NCBI GenBank assembly: GCA_916613615.1
Contig: OU744735.1
Coordinates: 44,978,468 to 45,042,467 of the forward strand
DNA: 64,000 bases
Source: Steromphala cineraria
Taxonomy: Eukaryota > Mollusca > Gastropoda > Trochida > Trochidae
Direction: 5' to 3'
Part shown: positions 55,984 to 64,000 of the stretch, piece after piece
Layout of the letters: each line of letters opens with the position of its first letter
How positions within the stretch are numbered: position 1 is the first letter of the stretch
Made by a program: the position numbers and the translations under genes
Notes under the pieces: model-generated
The model's input: the letters and a program-made list of their open reading frames with translations, nothing else
Told to the model about the DNA's origin: nothing
Databases searched by the model: none

Positions 55984-58900
55984 GATATTTTGTTTCAGGG
56001 GCTGTTAGACAGACTAAGTGTGGCCTTTCAACTCCTTATCAGATATCTTGACCTATCATTTCTTCCACTGCTCTCTCTCTCTCTTTCTCTGTGTACATAT
56101 ATGTGCACTCACTGACACAAAAATATCACAGAACAAATATGTTAACTACACATTTATGATTTAGTACCTTAAGATATGTATTTATTATCGACGAAAATTG
56201 GAATGTTACACAACAGTGCTTAATATGTATCATAAACACCCAGAGAAGTACATCTACTGCATGGACATTCAGAGTTTACACAACACCATATACTAGCATA
56301 TTTGAAAACGTGTATATTATAGATCTCAGATATACAGTAAAAAGGTTGGATTGATATTCTAATAAGAAATCTAAAACCAAAGAGCTATCAGTGGACAAAG
56401 TAAAAGAAGCATTTTATAAAAAGATTTGATTTGTGTACATATCATTTGTAAGTATCATTCTTTAATATGTAAATTAATCACAGATGATCAGCAGACAGAT
56501 CTTGGCTACAAAATCAAAATCACTGATAAGCATCGTGGGACTATTTGTAATTTTAAAAAAATATATATTTCATCAAACGTCATAACTTACAGCATCCATA
56601 AAATCGAATGTTCTTATTTTAGCAGCTATCATTTTAAAGAGCCTTAATCCTTGATGCAGGAAGGTCTCATTTGTCCCTCTTTCCTCACAGTTGTTTTGAG
56701 GATTCATACGTATACGTACAAGAAATGCTGAGTTACTTTAGCTTCTTCGTCATGGCGTGTCCTTTAAAACGTTTTTCCTCATTATCTTTTTACATTTCTT
56801 TCAGTGATTATCAGACAAACGCTAAAAGTTCAGCATTTGAACTCTGAAATAGGTCTGTAATACAGGCAGTTAATGTATCCAAAGCTTTTGCTACTGTTTG
56901 CTGAATCTTAATATAATTCTTTTGAACTCTGTTATATAATTAAGTGGGTACAGCAAACAGTTAAAGCAATAGCAATCTAATGAATATATTAACCTTTGTC
57001 TGAGAGATCTAACTTGATCGATATTTGAAATATTTATACTTGGTATCTGCATGTTTATTAACAACACATACATTTAAAAATTAAAACGAATAAAAGATGA
57101 ATAAAAAATTAATATCAGTGTTTATGTTTTAAAATTTATAGCACGTTTTCTACTCTTTTGAAGTAGCTGTCATCATGTCCGTAACCGTTACTAACATATT
57201 ATCTCTCAATGTCCGTAAAGTTTGTTTAATGGGCCATCAACATTGAACATCAACATGTTCCCACGCAGTAAGGTTTGGGTGCAATGCTACACTGAATTTT
57301 ATTGCAGTATCACACATTGTTCCAGTCGATACTCGCAGGTTTCACCGCAACAATAGCATTGCATAGGCTTATCTTTCAATTTATTTCAAAGCTGTTATAT
57401 AAATGTTATCATTATTTCGTTCTTTTTAACCTTTTTCTTGATTCTTAAGCTATTATAAAGTGTGTATTTCCATTTTGTAAGTTGGTGGTGGCAGCTCGGT
57501 GAAATTTGGACAGGAACGTTATGGCCTTTATTCAATGGTTTTTTTTATCAAACAATTTATACAAGCTCTTTGACCTAAACAGGCCAATGTATCCTCTACA
57601 TATATATCCCTTTTTCATATAAATAGTTGGAGGGCCAGACCTCCATTCACTTGGAATAGGCCTGAACTGAAAAAGTATATCATTATTTGTTCACTTTTAA
57701 GTCTGACATTAATAGTTTAAATTTAATGAAATTTGCACAATTAATCGCTTTGGTGTGTAGAGGTTTTAGTAAAGATTGTCATAGCTAGAATAGATAAACT
57801 GATAATAAAGTTGTTTTATCTGGTAGGAAAACCTAGATCTATGCTGGATTTACATTGTTGTCTGGACAGCCATGTTGTTGTGCTTTTCAAAACTAACGGT
57901 ACAAATCTAAATAACATTTGAGAACAATGAAAAATATAACAACTTCTAAGGAATCCTATTATCGGGTCCCATCGTCATTCCATTTGTCATAAAAGCCATA
58001 CTCTCAGACAGATTATAGCTTCAGCAAATTGACTCAGTGTGCATATCAAGCATGTAATAGAAATTGTATTAGTGGAAAAGTATTATGTAATTATCTTGAA
58101 GCAGTTGAGGTTTTCCTTAACACAAAGCATTTATATATTTTATTGTTAAATGTGACACACTCCTCAAGCCATTTTGATATCGGTCCAATAAATGTGCCTA
58201 CGTACAAAGCAGAGGCGTCTACGAGAGGGTTCCTCGACTGTTTGTTTTCATTTCATGCTCAATTAGCTTAACTTGAGTAAATGCAGAAGTTGGTGACATC
58301 TAACCTCCATCTGGAATGTTTAACCCAGGGAACCTAGGCTATTTTGGAGTACGAGGGACTGGGATCTCAATGGGGGTCAGTGGAAGAGATGAGGGATAGA
58401 GTTGGGCAGCTGACCTTTATATCGGCTTCATGATTGTGTGTGTACTACACTGTAAGAGCCCTCGATACAGTCTAGCTGTTCATTCAGAAAGTCTAATTTA
58501 CAAATACAAATGACAAAAGAAGGGGGAACATATGTAATTACGTGTATAATCACGTTCCAGTTTGATTTATTGTGTTATTTACCGCCAAAGGGAAACGTTA
58601 CCAAAATAATGTATGAGCTAGAATCCAGATCAACATAGAACTATCAAAAGATAAAACGAGAATCAAATGATGGATAATATTAATGTGTTTTGCATGACGC
58701 TTTGCTCGCATGCAAATCTCTTACACATGTGTGCACTATTACTCATATGTAAATTTATACATGTGTGCACTAATCAATTTGCTATGTGTTCGCCTGAGTT
58801 TTCGCAGGCGTTGATAAATACCTTTTTGTTGAAAAGTAAATGTTAATCGTTATAATTTTGTTACACAAATCGAAGATCTGTTGGCACACGTTGCGTCTTG

Positions 58901-61126
58901 CTGAGAAATATTCCATACTAAAAAAGTTAAGACTTCCATCTCCATCCATGGAATGAATTATGGAAAATGCACAGAAGTCTTGTCAAAACATAAGTGGATA
59001 CACTGATGACAATAGTGTCGTCCCGAAGCAGAAAATTCCAAACACTGAAAGAATGCAAAACAATGTTTATGGTTGACGGCCCAAGATTGACACTTGAACA
59101 CACATACCATAATAAAATGTGCCAAATAAACATTGGAATACTGTGTTTTATTTATTTATTTAACATTTGCTGATAATGTACGTGTTTTGTAATATTGTGT
59201 TATACATTTGTAACCAAAGATATAGCCCTACATGATTTCAAAGAATGATACAAGTGTTTGTTCACATATCCATTTGAGTCGATTAAGTAAATTTATTGTG
59301 CGGTTATTTACAATATTTACACATCCTTGACAGAAATAAAGAAGTCCATTGTTCATTTGAGTCATTGATTTTATACAGAGATTTAAATAAGGTAGGTTCT
59401 AACTTTTGTTCTGATGTTATATTATACAAAAGCTTTTGACTTTGCCTTTGTCAACAGAGAGATTGTAATGTTATTAATAAATTGTGCCCGTATTGGTTCA
59501 GTTACAGGTCCGAGGTCTGATGTAATGGCCCAGTTTTGCCCTTATTGGCCCCGCTTACTGTACCTGTATTGGCCCAGTTGTCGAATCGTATAGTGTAGGC
59601 CGTACATGTATAGGTTGTATTAGTGTAATATCATTGATAGTTAATTAAAAAAGTATGATAAAAGAAGTGAAGTTTTTAAGGAATATGTGTAAAAACGTAA
59701 ATAAAATTGGTTTTTTTTTAAAGATTTGGGGACTTTGCCATCCATTTATAATTAATGTCTTATTTAAGAATGTTTTAGCCATGTTTAGACAACAAAGTCC
59801 ATTCCGTCTTACAATGTTGGGACATATAAAATCCAATCTTATAATTTGCTAGTCGGAACAGGTAGATATATCGGACCAAAAGAGAACGCTGAATCAATCA
59901 AAGGTGCAATTTGAATATAATTGAAGACCGATATCATTCAATGCGTGGCCATAACGTAACTTTCAAGAAATACGTTCACCAAGAAATATCATTTTCGTAT
60001 CATGTTTTTAAGATTTATGGACCATCTATAGAAAAAAGCCGCCTATATAAAATATATTGCTCATCGATACTCCACATTACTTAATCAGATTTTTTAGCAT
60101 GAACTAAACTGGATAATTCTTCATTGTAGGATTTCTGCGCTTTGAGGGGTTAACCAAAATAACACTGTAGTTTCACATGTGAGTGAATTTGCTACGCGTG
60201 CGCGTGACACATTTCACACATTGTGCATATTTAAACACGTGTAAAATTGCATTTGCACCATTCTCTTACTGGATGTAAATTTACCCCTTTACCTATTTCA
60301 AAATTACTAACGTGTGCATTTGCGTCGCTATGACACAATTAAAATAGGTTTTCAATTGTTCATATATATGTGTAACTTTACATAGTAAGTATAAGGGTGA
60401 ATGCGAACCGGGCTTAGATTCCTTTGTGATTACTTAATTTTTTTTAAACGTTAGGATACTGTAGGCCTAGTCATTCTTTTCTTTATTTGAGATTGTTGAG
60501 TTCGCGATCATAACAGAATTAATGCCAAGCCATAGAAACAATATCCTCTGATCATCAAGTAAAGATTAAAGATGTTTACGTTTCATGAATCAGTTAGTTA
60601 AGAGAAGATGTCACGTAGCATCAATCCATCGGGACCAGATAAGTAAGTGTCAAACTAAAATATTTCCATATTTATTTAATTTATGTATTGCAAGTTCGAA
60701 CACTGAATCAAAATTATATCCCTATAATTGTCCTTTAAACTTGGCAACAAATTACTATTACTATTTTAAATGATCTAACTATGATAAAAAGAAAACAATA
60801 AAAGGTGACCAATATGTGTACTACATCTGAAACATGACAATCATTACGAAAAAAGTCTGTTAAAGAACGATATTTCACATATGAAGTCAATGCTATTTAT
60901 AGGATGTGAAAGTTCTCTCAGTCTCGGGGGTGGTTTCCAACACAAATACAGCAATGATCTTCAAGTATTTAATCCATTATTGGTGATGAAATACAGTCAA
61001 AGCTCTAAGTTTGAATTGATTAATTTGTACTTAAGTTTGACACAACTAAGTTTGCTACAACTAAGTTTGGTTGAAAAACCAAAGATCTTCTTACTTCTTA
61101 CTACCTCTTACTTATACAGTCCTACT
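55984..61126. other. 5-kb gene-free stretch
   Basis: No ORF above 80 codons with support. A CT/TCTC microsatellite lies at 56068-56090. Short matches to 61.2-62.1 kb (see the dispersed-repeat finding) occur at 56025 and 56500. Otherwise nothing recognised. Confidence 0.5.
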
Positions 61127-61228
61127 CTGGCTAAATCTTACTATACTCTTACTCTGGCTAAATCTTACTAAACTCTTACTCTGGCTAAATCTTACTAAAC
61201 TCTTACTCTGGCTAAATCCTACTTGACT
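61127..61228 (+). repeat. ~27-bp tandem repeat
   Basis: Four copies of CTCTGGCTAAATCTTACT with ATACTCTTA/AAACTCTTA spacers, the last ending in TAAATCCTACTTGACTC. A partly related stretch of CTAAGTTTG repeats precedes it at 61000-61070. Confidence 0.8.
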
Positions 61229-61598
61229 CTGATACAGCTTTCTCACACTTGCTATTTAACCACTATGCCTATCAGGCTTCATATCTTAGCTGGGCAGTTC
61301 TTTTACTTAGACAGTTGAGAAAAGTGACAGGACAATTTAACAGTTAACCGGAAAAGGCCGAAGTCAATTTACAGAACGAGCTGGAACTATCTTAACAATT
61401 TGAACTGTATCGCTACAAACACATTAGAGATAACTTTATGGGGGTGTCACAGTTCAGTGAGGGGGACAAGGGAGGTCTGGGCTACCAAAACACTGATAAG
61501 CATCGTGGGACTAATCCTTCTAAAACTAACAACAATAACTCGTCAAAATTTGGCTCTTACACTATTCTAAACCACGGTCAAATCGGGGTACTGGGAAA

Positions 61599-61690
61599 GG
61601 CATATTGTAATCTATGGAGTGGAGTGATGGAGTGGAGTCGTGGAGTGGAGTCGTGGAGTGGAGTGACTCCACTCCATAGATTACAATAAG
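61599..61690. repeat. Mini-foldback at the left end of the 1.53-kb element
   Basis: GGCATATTGTAATCTATGGA...(GGAGT)n...ACTCCACTCCATAGATTACA forms a self-complete hairpin of ~92 bp; about 10 bp later (61698) GGCATATTGTAATCTATGGA starts again with GGAGTCTTGGAGTCTTGGAG. The left terminus is therefore duplicated or itself a nested short element. Confidence 0.75.
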
Positions 61691-63129
61691 CTGACGGCAT
61701 ATTGTAATCTATGGAGTGGAGTCTTGGAGTCTTGGAGTCTTGGATTGTTTCACGGGATACGGGCAGATGATAAGCTTTTCCTTGTTTATGAGTTTCTGAA
61801 CCTGGGAGAAATCTAGACTTGCTTTACCAGATGCTATCACACTACAGTAAGGGCTTGCAGTGGGTAAAATAATATGAATCAGGGACTGTGAGACTGAGGG
61901 ATCAAATTGCCAGATTTTCACTGAAATCTTGCGATTGTCATAGGAGTATAAACCAATCCCAGCTGCCATGCAAAACAGCAACATAGCCCAGATATAAACA
62001 CTATTCCATGGGAAGTTCTAGTATATTGGTCTGTCAACTCCTTATCAGTCAACTCCTTATCATCTAGACCTATGACTCTTAAACCCGCACTCCTTCATCC
62101 GGATGAACAAATTTCTTAGCCCATGTGACAAGGCATGCACAGACCTCACTGAGTTGACACACTGAAGACAAGCACAAGATAAGGAGATATCCTATTTATT
62201 ACACTGGGTCTGTTAGTTGACATTTCTTTTCCTGTAGGCACACAATATTCTCTGATAGAATACTTAGAAAACCATTTTTAAAATTTTTTATTTTACATTT
62301 TAATAAAGGTGGTAGTCCGAGGATTGTCATAAGATTGCTTTCTCTCCATTTTATCATTTATATCCCACATGCGGTTCATTTTCTGTTCAGGTACAAATTT
62401 CTCACAAGTTTTTAAACACAATATAGCATGATTTGTCTGTGGTGTAAAACTAGTATATTATTCATTTGCAGTATAACATATTTCTAATCTATATATTCAA
62501 TATGTTCAATAGTGTAATTGGTACAAATATATATTTCTTAATAAGTTCATTCATATATTAAAAATAATACTCAATTGAGAATGTGTTTTTTAAAAATGTA
62601 TTTGACAATGTAATTGTTTCCATGTTATCACTTGTGGAAGGCAATATGTGCCGTTGATGCTTTGCTCTCAGTTGCCTCAGCTTATATAGCCATTCGTAGA
62701 GTGATACCGTAAATATATGTGACAGTTCAACACGCCTTATCAGGAGATACAGACTTTTAGCCAAGTATGTTTATGTTAACAAAACTAACAAAACTAGCCT
62801 CTGACAGAGCTTTGAGGAAAGGAATTAAAAACATTACCCACTGAGGACTGTGCTGAAGTCACATTTCTTTATCGAATAGTAAAAACAATATTATTTGTGC
62901 TATGAGACAGTTTTAAAATCCAATTAAAAGAAAATGCAATAAATAAAATGTATTCCTAATACAAACTGATGTCTGTCAAGAAGACTTATGGAGTCCTAGC
63001 GCCATTCTGTTTATAAACATTCTACTGAGTAATGTTTGTTTGTTTTTGAAAATGTGCTCTGCTCCAAGACTCCACGACTCCACTCCACGACTCCACTCCA
63101 TCACTCCACTCCATAGATTACAATATGCC
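61599..63129. mobile_element. Foldback-type DNA element, 1.53 kb, 9-bp target duplication
   Basis: Ends GGCATATTGTAATCTATGGA and its reverse complement (63110-63129) continue inward as a GGAGT-based minisatellite (GTGGAGTCGTGGAGTGGAG and its complement ACTCCACGACTCCACTCC). ACTGGGAAA occurs immediately outside both ends (61590-61598, 63130-63138), a 9-bp duplication as made by Mutator-like and foldback elements. The ~1.3-kb centre has no transposase; it includes older repeats. So it is non-autonomous. Confidence 0.88.
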
Positions 63130-63312
63130 ACTGGGAAAGGACATGTTTATTTAATTTTAAAGGAAGCCTTCTGAATACATTAATGATTAATCTTTATATC
63201 ATAAAAACAGTTTCAAATTGTTTTTTTACTTTACACTATTTATGTACATGTGAGTCTGAGTTTTAATATCTCAGGAAAGTAAAAGTCAATAATAGGACAA
63301 TGGATAAAAAGA

Positions 63313-63467
63313 TTTATCATCCAAAAGGGGCTACCACAGTAGATATCGCTTTTCTCGGATATTTGTAACTTTAATCAACTCGTGTTGATATATTTGATAT
63401 CAGAAGACACTTGGGTGAGATTCTCTATTTATCATCCAAAACTGTGTTCCACAGGAGATATCGCTTG
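63313..63467. mobile_element. MITE family D, half copy, between direct repeats
   Basis: 63355-63430 equals the right arm of family D (CTCGGATATTTGTAACT, GATATATTTGATATCAGAAG, GGGTGAGATTCTCTATTTAT). TTTATCATCCAAAA and CACAG(T/G)AGATATCGCTT occur on both sides (63313-63353 and 63427-63467). Confidence 0.65.
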
Positions 63468-63479
63468 CGAAAGATCAAG

Positions 63480-63499
63480 CGATATCTCCTAGGAGATAT
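63480..63499. repeat. 20-bp perfect palindrome
   Basis: GATATCTCCTAGGAGATATC, its own reverse complement, preceded by an inverted copy of AGATATCGCTT across GCGAAAGATCAAGC. It looks like the centre of an inverted repeat of the AGGAGATATCGC unit. Confidence 0.85.
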
Positions 63500-63577
63500 C
63501 ACTTTGACAGTAGATTTTGAACAATGCCCTGTAATCAGAAAATACATGACATCACAAAGGTTTTACATCATCAGTAA

Positions 63578-63651
63578 TGACGTCACATTGCTATGACGTC
63601 ATAAACACAACAGCGTCACACTGCTATGACGTCATTAACATGATGACGTCA
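63578..63651. promoter_or_regulatory. Cluster of four CRE-like palindromes
   Basis: TGACGTCA occurs exactly at 63578-63585, 63594-63601, 63627-63634 and 63644-63651, with related ACATCA, GCGTCACA and TTACATCAC nearby. TGACGTCA is the full CREB/ATF binding site. Spacing is in a loose repeat with CATTGCTA/CACTGCTA between sites. No gene adjoins inside the window, so function is inference. Confidence 0.6.
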
Positions 63652-63734
63652 CAATGCTATTACATCACTGGTTTAGGAGTTGGAGGGCTATGCAGTGTTC
63701 ATGTACATTTTTCATGTAAATATGATAAAAAATG

Positions 63735-63905
63735 ATTTGGATGATAAATAGAATCTCACCCTCATGTCTTCTGATATCAAATATATCAACACTCGTTGAT
63801 ATAAGTAAAATATCCTCGGCAAGCCTCGGATATTTGATACTTTTATCAACTTGTGTTGATATATTTGATATCAGAAGACACTTGGATGAGATTCTCTATT
63901 TATTA
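63735..63905. mobile_element. MITE family D, copy 3 (intact)
   Basis: Inverted arms of ~60 bp (GGATGATAAATAGAATCTCA...ACACTCGTTGAT and mirror ending GGATGAGATTCTCTATTTAT) around AAGTAAAATATCCTCGGCAA. No ORF. Serves as the uninterrupted reference for copy 1 at 40573-41440. Confidence 0.8.
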
Positions 63906-64000
63906 TATGATTGAGGGTGAGATACTCTGTTCTATCAGTGAAATAAACCCTCTATCTGGCTACAGTGGCGATAACCTTTTCGTCACTCTACTGAGTGTTG

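Noticed and set aside
61127..61228. CRISPR-like array
   Set aside because: Units are contiguous 27-bp repeats without unique spacers, in a eukaryotic context.

Overview
This window looks like the nuclear genome of a marine lophotrochozoan, most likely a mollusc. The sequence is AT-rich, genes are split by GT-AG introns, and the one clear housekeeping gene has metazoan protein sequence. The repeat complement points the same way: three copies of a pearl-like element (internal ~165-bp tandem repeats followed by an ACGG microsatellite, an architecture known from bivalves), PIF/Harbinger pairs, an ISL2EU-type element with a THAP transposase and a YqaJ nuclease, LINEs, a tRNA-derived SINE and many hairpin MITEs. 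All calls come from reading the sequence; no database search was run.

Layout. 1-5.2 kb (minus): POLE3, the histone-fold subunit of DNA polymerase epsilon and CHRAC, on four recognisable exons whose introns carry MITEs, two pearl-like elements and an intron-exon tandem triplication. 5.5-9.4 kb: repeats and a long perfect-armed hairpin. 9.7-24.0 kb (plus): remains of a Crypton/DUF3504-type tyrosine recombinase gene, split by two complete PIF/Harbinger transposons standing head to tail (11.6-16.2 and 16.25-23.76 kb). Each has an intact Myb/SANT gene on plus and a broken DDE transposase on minus. 24.4-27.6 kb (plus): a short acidic exon followed by an F-box/LRR exon and then a 594-codon ORF of the DUF7869 type with a DDE-like triad. 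The phases allow the acidic exon to splice in frame to either module.

27.6-32.6 kb: decaying ~160-bp tandem repeats, a SINE and AT-rich sequence. 32.6-36.7 kb: a CR1/L2-like LINE with ORF1 and an ORF2 endonuclease that starts with a 2A-like motif; a pearl element interrupts it just where the reverse transcriptase begins. 37.8-45.8 kb: a degenerate ISL2EU-like unit with a THAP-DDE gene (plus) and a SWIM-YqaJ gene (minus) converging on each other, with a MITE containing a nested pearl element between them. 47-50.5 kb: two further pearl-like families. 50.9-55.4 kb: two more LINE fragments. 55.6-64 kb: an intact MITE, old dispersed repeats, a 1.5-kb foldback element with a 9-bp target duplication, and a cluster of CRE palindromes between MITE copies.

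Apart from POLE3, and possibly the F-box and DUF7869 modules, the content is mobile DNA. Its nesting gives a relative insertion order: MITEs and LINE first, pearl elements into them, and Harbingers into the recombinase gene.
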